From positions 2,666,001 to 2,730,000 of the forward strand of contig NZ_CP053697.2 of NCBI RefSeq assembly GCF_013200955.2: a stretch of 64,000 nucleotides of DNA, given 5' to 3'. Under the pieces are notes generated by a model, which saw only the letters and a program-made list of their open reading frames with translations, searched no databases and was not told the DNA's origin. The position numbers and the translations under genes are program-made. Shown here piece after piece: positions 8,280 to 17,853 of the stretch; the first letter of the stretch is position 1; each line of letters begins with the position of its first letter. The stretch comes from Pseudomonas campi. GTDB lineage: Bacteria; Pseudomonadota; Gammaproteobacteria; Pseudomonadales; Pseudomonadaceae.

Positions 8280-9209
8280 TTACACCAGTTTTTCCAGTTC
8301 CGGTACGGCTTCGAACAGGTCAGCGACCAGGCCGTAGTCAGCCACCTGGAAGATCGGGGCTTCTTCGTCCTTGTTGATCGCGACGATCACTTTGGAGTCC
8401 TTCATGCCCGCCAGGTGCTGGATGGCACCGGAGATGCCGACCGCGATGTACAGCTGCGGTGCGACGATCTTGCCGGTCTGACCAACCTGCATGTCGTTCG
8501 GTACGAAACCGGCGTCGACCGCAGCGCGCGAGGCACCCACAGCAGCGCCCAGCTTGTCGGCCAGGGCGTACAGGTGCTTGAAGTTGTCACCGTTCTGCAT
8601 GCCACGGCCGCCGGAAACGACGATCTTGGCAGCGGTCAGTTCCGGACGATCGGACTTGGCCAGTTCTTCGCCAACGAAGGCAGATTTGCCAGCGTCAGCC
8701 GCACCGCTCACTGCTTCAACAGCAGCGGAACCGTCTTCGGCGGCAACCGGGTCGAAACCGGTGGAACGCACGGTGATCACTTTCACGGCAGCCGAGGACT
8801 GCACGGTAGCGATGGCGTTACCGGCATAGATCGGACGCTTGAAGGTGTCAGCGCTTTCAACGGCGATGATCTCGGAGATCTGATCGACGTCCAGCTGGGC
8901 AGCAACGCGCGGCAGCACGTTCTTGCCGTTGCTGGTGGCAGCAGCCAGGATGTGGCTGTAGCCCTTGCCCAGTTCGGCAACCAGCGGCGCAACGTTTTCC
9001 GGCAGCTGATGCGCGTAGGCAGCGTTGTCGGCAACCAGAACCTTGGCTACGCCAGCGATCTTGGCGGCAGCTTCAGCAGCAGCGCCGCAAGCAGCGCCAG
9101 CAACCAGAACGTGGATGTCGCCACCGATTTTCGCGGCAGCGGCAACGGTGTTCAGCGTGGCAGGTGCCAGGGCAGCATTGGTGTGTTCAGCGATAACCAG
9201 GATAGTCAT
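8280..9209 (-). CDS. etfA: Electron transfer flavoprotein alpha subunit
   Basis: 309 residues, the normal length. The C-terminal FAD-binding half carries the family signature ([19 protein letters not shown], then [20 protein letters not shown] and [18 protein letters not shown]). The N-terminal half is the ETF alpha/beta fold. With EtfB it accepts electrons from acyl-CoA and other dehydrogenases and passes them to ETF-ubiquinone oxidoreductase. It starts immediately after the etfB stop with no gap, so the pair is one operon. Confidence 0.97.
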   Translation of the reverse strand: MTILVIAEHTNAALAPATLNTVAAAAKIGGDIHVLVAGAACGAAAEAAAKIAGVAKVLVADNAAYAHQLPENVAPLVAELGKGYSHILAAATSNGKNVLPRVAAQLDVDQISEIIAVESADTFKRPIYAGNAIATVQSSAAVKVITVRSTGFDPVAAEDGSAAVEAVSGAADAGKSAFVGEELAKSDRPELTAAKIVVSGGRGMQNGDNFKHLYALADKLGAAVGASRAAVDAGFVPNDMQVGQTGKIVAPQLYIAVGISGAIQHLAGMKDSKVIVAINKDEEAPIFQVADYGLVADLFEAVPELEKLV

Positions 9210-9959
9210 TTAGATTACCTTCGCCTCGTTCTTCAGTTTCTCGACCAGTTCAGCCACGGACTTGACCTTGATGCCAGCGCTGCGGGCAGCAGGCGCTTCG
9301 ACTTTCAGGGTCTTGACGGTGGAAGCGGTGGAAACACCCAGGGCGTCCGGGGTAACCACGTCCAGCGGCTTCTTCTTGGCTTTCATGATGTTCGGCAGCG
9401 ACGCGTAGCGCGGTTCGTTCAGGCGCAGGTCAGTAGTGACGATTGCCGGCAGATTCAGCGCAACGGTCTGCAGACCGCCGTCGATTTCGCGAGTCACATT
9501 GACCTTGTCACCAGCAACCTCGACTTTCGAAGCGAAGGTGCCTTGGCCGTAACCGGTCAGGGCGCCCAGCATCTGGCCGGTCTGGTTGTTGTCGCTGTCG
9601 ATGGCCTGCTTGCCCATGATGACCAGCTGCGGCTGCTCTTTATCAACCACGGCTTTCAGCAGTTTGGCCACGGCCAGAGAGTTCAGCTCGTCGTTGGACT
9701 CGACCAGAATGGCACGGTCAGCACCCAGAGCCAGAGCGGTACGCAGCTGCTCCTGAGCGGTGTTCGGGCCGATGGTGACGACGACGATTTCGCTCGCAAC
9801 ACCCTTTTCTTTCAGGCGCACGGCTTCTTCCACTGCGATTTCGCAGAAGGGGTTCATCGACATCTTGACGTTGGCGAGGTCGACGCCGGAGTTGTCCGCT
9901 TTGACGCGAACTTTTACGTTGTAGTCGACCACTCGTTTGACAGCTACAAGAACCTTCAT
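9210..9959 (-). CDS. etfB: Electron transfer flavoprotein beta subunit
   Basis: 249 residues beginning [20 protein letters not shown]. It has the AMP-binding region ([28 protein letters not shown]) and the loop [26 protein letters not shown], the conserved recognition and signature segment of the beta subunit. It is the first gene of the etfBA operon, divergent from the ETF-ubiquinone oxidoreductase gene. A PsrA-type operator lies in the shared upstream region. Confidence 0.97.
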   Translation of the reverse strand: MKVLVAVKRVVDYNVKVRVKADNSGVDLANVKMSMNPFCEIAVEEAVRLKEKGVASEIVVVTIGPNTAQEQLRTALALGADRAILVESNDELNSLAVAKLLKAVVDKEQPQLVIMGKQAIDSDNNQTGQMLGALTGYGQGTFASKVEVAGDKVNVTREIDGGLQTVALNLPAIVTTDLRLNEPRYASLPNIMKAKKKPLDVVTPDALGVSTASTVKTLKVEAPAARSAGIKVKSVAELVEKLKNEAKVI

Positions 9960-10161
9960 GGATTCCTCGTTACTCTCCGGTGAATAAGAATGTCGCCAAG
10001 TCGAGCCTGGCCGGTGATGCAGGTCGGCCGGAACCGACGATCAGCCCATACGGCGAACGCAAAACCGCCCGTATCTTGACCGCAACGCCTTTTTCGGTCA
10101 ACACGAAAAACCGCCCTTCCATCCGCCGCCAAGCCTTGTCCGGCCGGGGTTTAACAAAATT

Positions 10162-10175
10162 CAAACAAACGTTTG
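10162..10175. promoter_or_regulatory. PsrA-type operator
   Basis: CAAAC-N4-GTTTG sits inside the perfect palindrome ACAAACGTTTGT (10165-10176). The established P. aeruginosa PsrA consensus is (G/C)AAAC-N2-4-GTTT(G/C). PsrA is a TetR-family repressor released by long-chain fatty acids, and the etf genes belong to its known regulon. The site sits just upstream of the -35 hexamer at 10178. Confidence 0.75.
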
Positions 10176-10177
10176 TA

Positions 10178-10206
10178 TTGGACGTGTCCGAGGCTGTAGA
10201 TATAAT
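10178..10206 (+). promoter_or_regulatory. Sigma-70 promoter of ETF-ubiquinone oxidoreductase
   Basis: TTGGAC (10178-10183), 17-base spacer, TATAAT (10201-10206). The start codon is at 10284, leaving a leader of about 70 bases. The upstream PsrA-type palindrome nearly touches the -35. Confidence 0.75.
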
Positions 10207-10283
10207 GCCCACGCGCAGGCCAGAGAAAGCCTAGCCCCAAAGCAAAATCAATAACACCGAAGAGCCTTGAGTAGGAGATTTCT

Positions 10284-11948
10284 GTGGAACGCGAATTTAT
10301 GGAATTCGACGTCGTCATCGTCGGTGCCGGCCCGTCCGGTCTGTCCGCCGCCTGCCGACTGAAGCAGAAGGCCGCCGACGCCGGCAAAGAGATCAGCGTC
10401 TGCGTGGTCGAGAAGGGTTCCGAAGTCGGCGCTCACATCCTCTCGGGCGCGGTGTTCGAGCCGCGCGCGCTGAACGAGCTGTTCCCCAACTGGCAGGAGC
10501 TCGGCGCCCCGCTGAACACGCCGGTCAAGCGCGACGACATCTACATGCTGAAAAGCGCCGAAGGCGCGATCAAAGTCCCCGATCTGTTCGTGCCGAAAAC
10601 CATGCACAACGAGGGCAACTACATCATCTCCCTGGGCAACCTGTGTCGCTGGCTGGCCCAGCAGGCCGAAGCCCTGGGCGTCGAGATCTACCCGGGCTTC
10701 GCCGCCCAGGAAGCGCTGATCGACGAGAATGGCGTGGTGCGCGGCATCGTCACCGGTGACCTGGGTGTCGACCGCGAAGGCCATCCGAAGGAAGGCTACT
10801 ACACCCCCGGCATGGAACTGCGTGGCAAGTACACCCTGTTCGCCGAAGGCTGCCGCGGCCATATCGGCAAGCAGCTGATCAAGAAATTCAACCTGGACAG
10901 CGAAGCCGACGCCCAGCACTACGGCATCGGCATCAAGGAAATCTGGGACATCGACCCGGCCAAGCACGAGCAGGGCCTGGTGGTGCACACCGCCGGTTGG
11001 CCGCTGGACGTGGTCGGCACCGAGAACACCGGTGGCTCCTTCCTCTATCACCTGGAAAACAACCAGGTGGTGGTCGGTCTGATCGTCGACCTGTCCTACG
11101 GCAACCCGTTCCTCTCGCCGTTCGACGAGTTCCAGCGCTACAAGCACCACCCGGTGATCAAGCAGTACCTGGAAGGCGGCAAGCGCGTGGCCTACGGCGC
11201 GCGCGCCATCTGCAAAGGCGGCCTGAACTCGCTGCCGAAGATGATCTTCCCGGGCGGCGCCCTGATCGGTTGCGATCTCGGCACCCTGAACTTCGCCAAG
11301 ATCAAAGGCAGCCACACTGCCATGAAGTCCGGCATGCTGGCTGCCGAGGCGGTAGCCGACGTGCTGCTGGCCGACGGTCAGGGCGGCGACCTGCTCAATG
11401 GTTACGTCGATGGCTTCAAAGCCAGCTGGCTGTACGACGAGCTGTTCCGCAGCCGTAACTTTGGCCCGGCACTGCACAAGTTCGGCCCGCTGATCGGTGG
11501 TGGCATCAACTGGCTGGACCAGAACATCTTCGGTGGCAAGATCCCCTTCACCCTGCACGACACCAAGCCGGACTACGCCTGCCTGAAGCCCGCTGCAGAA
11601 TCGAAGCGTATCGACTATCCGAAGCCGGACGGCAAGCTGAGCTTCGACAAACTGTCCTCGGTGTTCCTCTCCAACACCAACCACGAGGAAGAGCAGCCTT
11701 GCCACCTGAAACTGACCGACGCCAGCATTCCGCTGAGCAAGAACCTGCCGCTGTACGACGAACCGGCGCAGCGCTACTGCCCGGCTGGCGTGTACGAAAT
11801 CGTCACTCAGGAAGACGGCGAGAAGAAGTTCCAGATCAACGCGCAGAACTGCGTGCACTGCAAGACCTGTGACATCAAGGACCCGGCCCAGAACATCAAT
11901 TGGGTGGCTCCGGAAGGCACTGGCGGCCCGAACTACCCCAACATGTAA
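10284..11948 (+). CDS. Electron transfer flavoprotein-ubiquinone oxidoreductase
   Basis: 554 residues, the family's normal length, from a GTG with a GTAGGAGA ribosome site. An N-terminal FAD Rossmann motif (VVIVGAGPSGLSAACRL) is followed by the FAD/quinone-binding body. A C-terminal [4Fe-4S] domain has cysteines in RYCPAGVYE and NCVHCKTCDIKDP. It is a monotopic inner-membrane enzyme moving electrons from ETF to ubiquinone during fatty-acid and amino-acid oxidation. It is divergent from etfBA and probably co-controlled through the PsrA-type site. Confidence 0.97.
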   Translation: MEREFMEFDVVIVGAGPSGLSAACRLKQKAADAGKEISVCVVEKGSEVGAHILSGAVFEPRALNELFPNWQELGAPLNTPVKRDDIYMLKSAEGAIKVPDLFVPKTMHNEGNYIISLGNLCRWLAQQAEALGVEIYPGFAAQEALIDENGVVRGIVTGDLGVDREGHPKEGYYTPGMELRGKYTLFAEGCRGHIGKQLIKKFNLDSEADAQHYGIGIKEIWDIDPAKHEQGLVVHTAGWPLDVVGTENTGGSFLYHLENNQVVVGLIVDLSYGNPFLSPFDEFQRYKHHPVIKQYLEGGKRVAYGARAICKGGLNSLPKMIFPGGALIGCDLGTLNFAKIKGSHTAMKSGMLAAEAVADVLLADGQGGDLLNGYVDGFKASWLYDELFRSRNFGPALHKFGPLIGGGINWLDQNIFGGKIPFTLHDTKPDYACLKPAAESKRIDYPKPDGKLSFDKLSSVFLSNTNHEEEQPCHLKLTDASIPLSKNLPLYDEPAQRYCPAGVYEIVTQEDGEKKFQINAQNCVHCKTCDIKDPAQNINWVAPEGTGGPNYPNM

Positions 11949-11966
11949 TTCGAGCCGTAATGAAAG

Positions 11967-11990
11967 AGCCGCCGCAAGGCGGCTTTTTTA
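11967..11990 (+). terminator. Terminator after ETF-ubiquinone oxidoreductase
   Basis: AGCCGCC, loop GCAA, GGCGGCT, then TTTTTT, 18 bases past the stop codon. Confidence 0.92.
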
Positions 11991-12010
11991 TGCCCGCAGA
12001 TCTTGCACGT

Positions 12011-12508
12011 TCAACCGGCAAAGGCCCGCTGCAGCTCCGCGATATCCAGCTTCTGCATCTGCAGCATGGTCTGCATGGCGCGCTGCGCGGCGGCTGCATC
12101 CGCCGCACAGAGCATCTGCGGCAATATCCGCGGCACGACTTGCCAGGCCAACCCATAGCTATCGCGCAGCCAGCCACACTGCTGCGCTTGCTTGGCCCCA
12201 CCCGCTCCAAGCCGCTCCCAGTAGTGATCGACCTCCGCCTGGCTGTCGCACATGACCTGCAGCGAGATAGCTTCGCTGAAGGTGAATGCCGGACCACCAT
12301 TGAGCGCGGTAAAACCCTGCCCCGCGAGCTCGAAGGCCACCGTCATGGCACTGCCCGCCGGCCGACCATGAAACTCGAAGCCCGCCTCACCATAGCGACT
12401 GACCTGGGTAATTCTCGAGTCAGGAAATATCCCGGTATAGAAAGCCGCGGCCTCCTCGGCCTGGCTGTCGAACCACAGACAAGGGGTGATCCGCTGAATA
12501 TGCGCCAT
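12011..12508 (-). CDS. VOC-family (PhnB/3-demethylubiquinone methyltransferase-like) protein
   Basis: 165 residues from the ATG at 12508 with an AGGAGG ribosome site; the upstream in-frame extension is rejected. It starts MAHIQRITPCLWFDSQAEEAAAFYTGIFPDS, the typical opening of PhnB-like vicinal-oxygen-chelate proteins. FEFHGRP, LNGGPAFTFSEAISLQV and GWLRDSYGLAWQVVPR follow. A short Ala/Gln-rich helix ends the protein. Such proteins often act in resistance or metal-dependent small-molecule chemistry, but no substrate can be named. It is convergent with the oxidoreductase gene. Confidence 0.85.
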   Translation of the reverse strand: MAHIQRITPCLWFDSQAEEAAAFYTGIFPDSRITQVSRYGEAGFEFHGRPAGSAMTVAFELAGQGFTALNGGPAFTFSEAISLQVMCDSQAEVDHYWERLGAGGAKQAQQCGWLRDSYGLAWQVVPRILPQMLCAADAAAAQRAMQTMLQMQKLDIAELQRAFAG

Positions 12509-12611
12509 GACCTGCCTCCTGATTGCGCTGCGCCGCAACCGAAAATGGCTGCAACCACCAACTAGTCGGTTGCCTGCCCGGCCAATCGACAGGCCATTCA
12601 GTCAAGCAAAG

Positions 12612-12637
12612 AAAAAGGGCCCCCGAAGGAGCCCTTT
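12612..12637 (-). terminator. Terminator of the YCF48-RND transcript
   Basis: On the minus strand AAAGGGCTCC, loop TTCG, GGGGGCCCTTTTTC. It lies 18 bases beyond the RND stop codon. Confidence 0.85.
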
Positions 12638-12655
12638 GTCATTACGCGTCAACTA

Positions 12656-15034
12656 TCAGTGGGCGAACAGCGAACCACCGACCTTGCCGGCCAGTTTCTC
12701 CGGCTTGATCAGGAAGCGCGCCAGGGCTGGCAGCAGCCACAGGGCACCGAACATGTTCCACAGCAGCATGAAGGTCAGCATCAGACCCATGTCGGCCTGG
12801 AACTTGATCGCCGAGAAGATCCAGGTCACCACACCGATGGCCAGGCACAGACCGGTGAACAGCACGGCCTTACCAGTAGACTTCAGGGTCTGGTAGTAGG
12901 CTTCCTGCAGGGTCATGCCGGCACGCAGGAAACTCTCCAGACGGCTGTAGATGTAGATGCCGTAGTCGACACCAATACCCACACCCAGCGCGATCACCGG
13001 CAGGGTCGCCACCTTCACGCCGATACCCAGCCAGGCCATCAGGGCGTTACCCAGGATGGAGGTGAGGATCAGCGGCAGGATGATGCACAGCATGGCGCCA
13101 AACGAGCGGAAGGTGATCAGACACATCACCGCCACGCAGATGTACACCAGCACCAGAATGATCAGCTCGGACTTGGCGATGACCTCGTTGGTCGCGGCCT
13201 CGATGCCGGCGTTACCTGCAGCCAGGAGGAATTCCAGGCCGTCCTTGTTGTGCTCCTTGGCGAACTCCTGGGCCACGCCCACGGCGCGCTTGAGGGTTTC
13301 CGCCTTGTGGTCGTTGAGGAACACCAGCACCGGCGCCAGCGAGCAATCGGCGTTGTACAGGCCATCGGCACGGGCGATGGAGTTGTTCAGGACGTCCGGG
13401 TTGCGCGACAGGGTTTCCCATTTCAGGTTGCCCTCGTTCATGCCCTTGATCACCTGCTTGGACACGCTGACCATGGAGATGGCCGACTGCACGCCCTCGG
13501 TGTTCTCCATACGCCACATCAGCTCATCCATCGGCGCCAGGGTGTCGTGGGTCGAGCAGCCTTCGTTCGGCGTCTTGACCATCACCACCAGTACGTCGGA
13601 ACTGGTCGAATAGTTGCTGATGATGAAGTTGTTGTCCTGGTTGTAGCGCGAGTCCGGACGCAGTTCCGGCGCACCCTGATCGAGGTCACCGATCTGCAGG
13701 TTGGCCTTCTGGTACCAGAAGCCACCAATGCCCGCCGTCAGCGCGATGACGACCGAGATCGGCGCCACCACCGGATGGGCGAAGTTGGACAGCAGGCGCC
13801 AGAACGGATGCTCGCGGCAGGCGTCCTTCTTGCTGCGCTCGACCGCCTTCTTGCTGATACCGATGTAGGAAATCGCTACCGGCAGCAGGATCAGGTTGGT
13901 GAAGACGATCACGCCGACACCGATGGAAGCGCCAATGGCCAGCTCGCGGATCACCCCGATATCGATCACCAGCAGGGTGATGAAGCCGACGGCGTCCACC
14001 AGGATGGCAATCATCCCCGGCAGGAACAGCTGACGGAAAGTGCGGCGTGCGGCGGTCAGGGCGTTATCGGCATCACTCGACTGCAGGGCGATACCGTTGA
14101 TCTTCTGCACGCCGTGGGAAATACCGATGGCGAAGATCAGGAACGGCACCAGCATCGAGTAGGGGTCGAGACCGAAGCCGACCAGATGCATCAGGCCCAG
14201 CTGCCAGATCACCGCGATCAGCGTGGTCGAGACCACCGAGATAGTGGAACGGATACACCAGCTGAACCAGTACAGCAGCACCAGGGTGATGACCAGGGCG
14301 ATACCGAAGAACGCCACCACCATGATCAGACCATCGATCAGGTCACCGACCTTCTTGGCAAAGCCGACAATGTGGATCTGCACATTGGGGTTCTGCGCCT
14401 GGAACTTGGTGCGGATCTTGTCTTCCAGCTCGTGGGAGAACTGGCGATAGTCGAGCTTGAGCAGCTCGCTCTGGTTTTCCGGGTTCGGGTAGGACTCTAG
14501 CAGCGGCACATCGACGATGCTGGACTTGAAGTTGTTCGCCACCAGGCGACCGACCTGACCGGACTTGAGCACGTTGCCACGCAGCTCTTCCAGGCTCTGC
14601 GGCGAGCCGTCGTAGGTCTGCGGGATCACTTCACCGCCATCGAAGCCCTCTTCGGTCACTTCGGTCCAGCGCACGCTGGGACTCCACAGCGACTTCAAGC
14701 CGGAACGATCGACGCCCGAGATGTAGAACACCTCGTCATGGATCTGCTTGAGCGTCTCCATGTATTCCTTGCTGAAGATGTCACCGTCCTTGGCTTCCAC
14801 GGAAATACGCACGGTATTACCGAGGTTGGCCAGGTCGTTGCGGTGTTCCATCATCTTCTGGATGAAGGGGTGATCCAGCGGAATCATCTTCTCGAAACTG
14901 GTCGAGGGACGAATCATCGAGGCCTGCCAGAGCAGAAGCGCGGTCACCAGCAGACAGAGGGTGATCACTATCGGCCGGTTGTTGAAAATCAGGCGTTCCA
15001 GAAAGGTTGCCTTGTCCTGGTGATGGTTACTCAT
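12656..15034 (-). CDS. RND-superfamily permease (MMPL-like exporter)
   Basis: About 792 residues, with ATG at 15034 preferred for ribosome-site spacing; ATG at 15043 is also possible. One membrane helix near residues 20-40 is followed by a large periplasmic domain (SFEKMIPLDHPFIQKMMEHRNDLANL). Helical bundles at about 240-430 and 620-780 follow, with a second periplasmic domain between. This is the RND/MMPL topology of proteins that move lipids or hydrophobic molecules. It follows a YCF48-like gene by 26 bases and lies near DUF1329 and DUF1302 genes, a grouping that suggests traffic of a hydrophobic substrate across the envelope. The substrate is unknown. Confidence 0.88.
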   Translation of the reverse strand: MSNHHQDKATFLERLIFNNRPIVITLCLLVTALLLWQASMIRPSTSFEKMIPLDHPFIQKMMEHRNDLANLGNTVRISVEAKDGDIFSKEYMETLKQIHDEVFYISGVDRSGLKSLWSPSVRWTEVTEEGFDGGEVIPQTYDGSPQSLEELRGNVLKSGQVGRLVANNFKSSIVDVPLLESYPNPENQSELLKLDYRQFSHELEDKIRTKFQAQNPNVQIHIVGFAKKVGDLIDGLIMVVAFFGIALVITLVLLYWFSWCIRSTISVVSTTLIAVIWQLGLMHLVGFGLDPYSMLVPFLIFAIGISHGVQKINGIALQSSDADNALTAARRTFRQLFLPGMIAILVDAVGFITLLVIDIGVIRELAIGASIGVGVIVFTNLILLPVAISYIGISKKAVERSKKDACREHPFWRLLSNFAHPVVAPISVVIALTAGIGGFWYQKANLQIGDLDQGAPELRPDSRYNQDNNFIISNYSTSSDVLVVMVKTPNEGCSTHDTLAPMDELMWRMENTEGVQSAISMVSVSKQVIKGMNEGNLKWETLSRNPDVLNNSIARADGLYNADCSLAPVLVFLNDHKAETLKRAVGVAQEFAKEHNKDGLEFLLAAGNAGIEAATNEVIAKSELIILVLVYICVAVMCLITFRSFGAMLCIILPLILTSILGNALMAWLGIGVKVATLPVIALGVGIGVDYGIYIYSRLESFLRAGMTLQEAYYQTLKSTGKAVLFTGLCLAIGVVTWIFSAIKFQADMGLMLTFMLLWNMFGALWLLPALARFLIKPEKLAGKVGGSLFAH

Positions 15035-15060
15035 CGTACTCATACCCTAAAAAGCCCGGC

Positions 15061-16140
15061 TTATTGTTGTTGGCCCGCAGTGGCGCCATTCTCTGTCGCG
15101 AGCAGCGCGCCACCTTGACCGACGAGGACCAAGTTGCCTGCCGCATCATCCGTCACGCCGGCCAGCGAGGCACGGTCGGAACGATTGACCACGGAGAAGC
15201 TGCGCCCGGAGTCCGTGCTCTTCAGCACGCTGCCACCATGCCCGACGATGACCACGGAGCCATCCTTGAGCAGGCTGCTGCCAGCCAGACCGAATTCCAG
15301 CACGCCGGAATCGGAGCGCAGCTGCAGGGCTTGCCAGGTGTTACCGAAGTCGACCGAGCGGAACAGATTGCCACGCAGGCCATAGACCAGCAGGGTGTTC
15401 GAGCTGGTCGTGCCTTGCGCGCCAAACAGCGAACCTTCATACGGGCCCGTCACGCGCTCCCAGGTCTGCCCCCAGTCGGCAGAGCGGAACATGCTGCCCT
15501 GCTCGCCCACCACGAACAGGCCGGCATCCTTGACGGCGGCAATGCCGTTCAGGTGATAGCCGTCTTCGTTGTCCAGGCGATCGCTGACATCGTTCCAGGT
15601 CTTGCCGGCATCGCTGGTTTCCAGCAACGCGCCATAGGCACCCACGGCATAGCCACGGTTCTCATCCTGGAACCAGATATCCAGCAACGGGGCTTCACGT
15701 TCGAGGTCTTCGTGCTGCAGGGTCCAGTTGGCACCACCGTCAGTGGTGGCGAGGATCTGCGCATCGTGACCGACGGCCCAGCCTTTCTTGTCATCGACAA
15801 AGAACACGCCGGTGAGCATCTGCCGCGACGGCACACGGGCCTGCACCCAGTTGCGTCCGGAGTCGTCGGAAAACAGGATATGGCCACGATCACCTACCGC
15901 CACCAGACGCTTGCCGGCATGGGCAATGTCCAGCAGCAGGCTGCTGACAGCCTTGGAGGATTCGATGGCGAATACCGCCGAAGCTTCCGCTGCGACGGCT
16001 TGCATGGGTGCAGTCAGCGCCAGGGCAGAGACGACACCGAGCAAAGACAAAGCCTTTGCCAGCGGAGATAGAAGACGGTTGGAAACCTGAACGGAGTGCA
16101 GGTTGCCGGAGCGGGTGGGCCGCAGAGCGGGCTCACGCAT
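15061..16140 (-). CDS. YCF48/BNR-type beta-propeller exported protein
   Basis: 359 residues from ATG 16140 behind AAGGGGGAAG. A signal peptide or anchor (LSLLGVVSALALTAPMQAVAA) is followed by repeated propeller blades containing S/T-x-D-x-G-x-x-W variants: SDDSGRNWVQA, TTDGGANWTLQ, SDAGKTWNDV, SADWGQTWERV, SVDFGNTWQAL, STDSGRSFSVV. YCF48 proteins are assembly or chaperone factors in photosystem II, but bacterial members next to RND permeases are probably periplasmic partners of the pump. An AAGAATAA motif lies 14 bases before the start. Confidence 0.85.
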   Translation of the reverse strand: MREPALRPTRSGNLHSVQVSNRLLSPLAKALSLLGVVSALALTAPMQAVAAEASAVFAIESSKAVSSLLLDIAHAGKRLVAVGDRGHILFSDDSGRNWVQARVPSRQMLTGVFFVDDKKGWAVGHDAQILATTDGGANWTLQHEDLEREAPLLDIWFQDENRGYAVGAYGALLETSDAGKTWNDVSDRLDNEDGYHLNGIAAVKDAGLFVVGEQGSMFRSADWGQTWERVTGPYEGSLFGAQGTTSSNTLLVYGLRGNLFRSVDFGNTWQALQLRSDSGVLEFGLAGSSLLKDGSVVIVGHGGSVLKSTDSGRSFSVVNRSDRASLAGVTDDAAGNLVLVGQGGALLATENGATAGQQQ

Positions 16141-16294
16141 AAAACTTCCCCCTTTATTCTTATAGGTGGGTGCATGCCTTATTGGCAGACCCCGCATGCT
16201 ATACGGCTTTGGAAAAATCTGACAATCGGCGTGACGTTATGTTTTGTTAAGCGGCCTGCCCCGCGCCTCTGCGCAGTTCTGCAGCTTATATGAC

Positions 16295-16323
16295 AAAGGC
16301 CGCTACAACTGTAGCGGCCTTTT
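16295..16323. terminator. Terminator between DUF1329 copy 2 and the YCF48 gene
   Basis: AAAGGCCGCTAC, loop AACT, GTAGCGGCCTTTT. Placed just after the DUF1329 stop on the minus strand, it probably separates it from the YCF48-RND transcript. Confidence 0.8.
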
Positions 16324-16339
16324 GCCTGCAACTGGACTT

Positions 16340-17698
16340 TTAACGTGTACCGAGACGCCGCAGCGTTGCTACCGAGAAGTGACTGGCTTGCGGCGTGGGC
16401 TGACTGAAGTCACTGGTGCCGCGCTCTTCGTTATCCAGGTTCTGCACGTAATAGCGCCCGGATTGCAGATCATGGAACACATCCAGCGCCGACCAGGTGG
16501 TCGGCAGCTCGTAGTAGTTCTTCAGATAGGCCAGCGAGACGCGCCACAGCTCGCCGCGGCTGTCGTACTGGTCGACGGCGGCGGCCTGCCAGCTGTCCTC
16601 GTCGAGGTACAGGGTGCGTTTGCCATACACATGGCGGGCGCCCGCCTTCAGTTTGCCCTCGACCACCCAAACCCGGTGCAGCTCATAACGGGTGTACTGC
16701 GGATTGAGATGACCCGGCTTGATCAGCTGCTCGTACTTCACCTGCGGGCTGGACAGCAGGTAGTTGTTGTAAGGAATGTAGATCTCGCGCTTGCCCAGCA
16801 ACTGCCAGTCGTAGCGATCCGGCGAGCCGTTGAACATATCCTTGTCGTCTGCGGTCATCAGGTTGTCCGCGGTGCCCAGCGGGGTGTCATACGCCACGTT
16901 AGGCGCCCGCCGCACGCGCCGCTGGCCAGCGGCATAGGCCCAGGCCTGACGCGCCTGGGTGACCTGATCAAGGGTTTCGTGCACCAGCAGCGCACCGCCG
17001 GCCAGACGCGCCGGACTCTTGGTCTCCGCCATGTAGTAGAACAGCAGATTGTCCAGATCGGCCGCCGAACCACCTGGTTGGTAGTAGTTGAACAGCGCTT
17101 CCTGGCGCACGGTAACCAGGCCATAGCTGCCGTTGCGCTGCACGCTGGCATCCGAGGACTGGCGCACCGCATAGGTGCCGCGATAACGCGCGATATGATT
17201 CCACAGCGCTTCGACGCCACTCTGGGCAATCGGGAAGGGAATGCCGCCGTACGCGCCGGAGAAGCCGTTGCCGTCTTTCAGCAGGGTGGCTTCGCTGGCG
17301 TTCTTGCGCGTGTTGTCATACACCCACTGCGGTGCCGAGGCCGTGCGGCGGCTCGGGTAGACCGGAATCTGGAAGCTGTCCGGATAGGCCTTGAACAGGG
17401 CGATCTGGCCCGCGGTCAGGTTGCCCTTGTACTGCTCCAGATTGGCCTGGGTGATGGTGAACAGCGGTTTATCGTCCGCAAACGGATCGACATGGTGCTG
17501 CCCGGCCCCGGCGTAACCGGCCGGCGGCTGCGTAATGCCACCACTCCAGGCGGGGATGGTTCCTGCGGCATTCGCCGCCTTCTCGCCACCCAGCGGCGTC
17601 AAACTGACCCCCAGCTTGCCCGCTTCCTGCGGCGATACGGCCGCCATGGCATTCGACAGGCACACCAGCAAGCCTGCCGCGAAAATTCCTTTCAACAT
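16340..17698 (-). CDS. DUF1329 exported protein, paralog 2
   Basis: 452 residues with a signal peptide (GIFAAGLLVCLSNAMAA). DUF1329 fills the mature protein, with hallmark stretches GTIPAWSGGITQPP, HHVDPFADDKPLFTIT, GIPFPIAQSGVEALWNH and GQRRVRRAPNVAYDTP. The C-terminus has TLYLDEDSWQAAAVDQYDSRGELWRV. DUF1329 resembles LolA/LolB-type beta-barrel lipid carriers (family knowledge), so a periplasmic or outer-membrane lipid-handling role is likely. It is a close copy of the gene at 18351-19721, with a foldback element and a terminator between them. Confidence 0.9.
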   Translation of the reverse strand: MLKGIFAAGLLVCLSNAMAAVSPQEAGKLGVSLTPLGGEKAANAAGTIPAWSGGITQPPAGYAGAGQHHVDPFADDKPLFTITQANLEQYKGNLTAGQIALFKAYPDSFQIPVYPSRRTASAPQWVYDNTRKNASEATLLKDGNGFSGAYGGIPFPIAQSGVEALWNHIARYRGTYAVRQSSDASVQRNGSYGLVTVRQEALFNYYQPGGSAADLDNLLFYYMAETKSPARLAGGALLVHETLDQVTQARQAWAYAAGQRRVRRAPNVAYDTPLGTADNLMTADDKDMFNGSPDRYDWQLLGKREIYIPYNNYLLSSPQVKYEQLIKPGHLNPQYTRYELHRVWVVEGKLKAGARHVYGKRTLYLDEDSWQAAAVDQYDSRGELWRVSLAYLKNYYELPTTWSALDVFHDLQSGRYYVQNLDNEERGTSDFSQPTPQASHFSVATLRRLGTR

Positions 17699-17853
17699 TC
17701 CGTTGCTCCCTTCGTTCAGGCCAGCTAAGCCAGCCGCATCTACACATCACCCCAGGCTGCGGCGGAAAACCCCATACGCTCCGGAAAACCTGCCGCGCTA
17801 CCGGGCGCGCGCATGGTACAGGGCATTGCCGGTGATTACTCAGTGGCGAATTA

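Larger units (their letters stand above)
9960..10283. other. Divergent intergenic region etfB / ETF-ubiquinone oxidoreductase
   Basis: No gene is seen. The half next to the oxidoreductase holds a strong sigma-70 promoter and a PsrA-type palindrome, listed separately. The etfB-proximal half is moderately GC-rich and I could not place a convincing etfB promoter in it. Confidence 0.6.
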
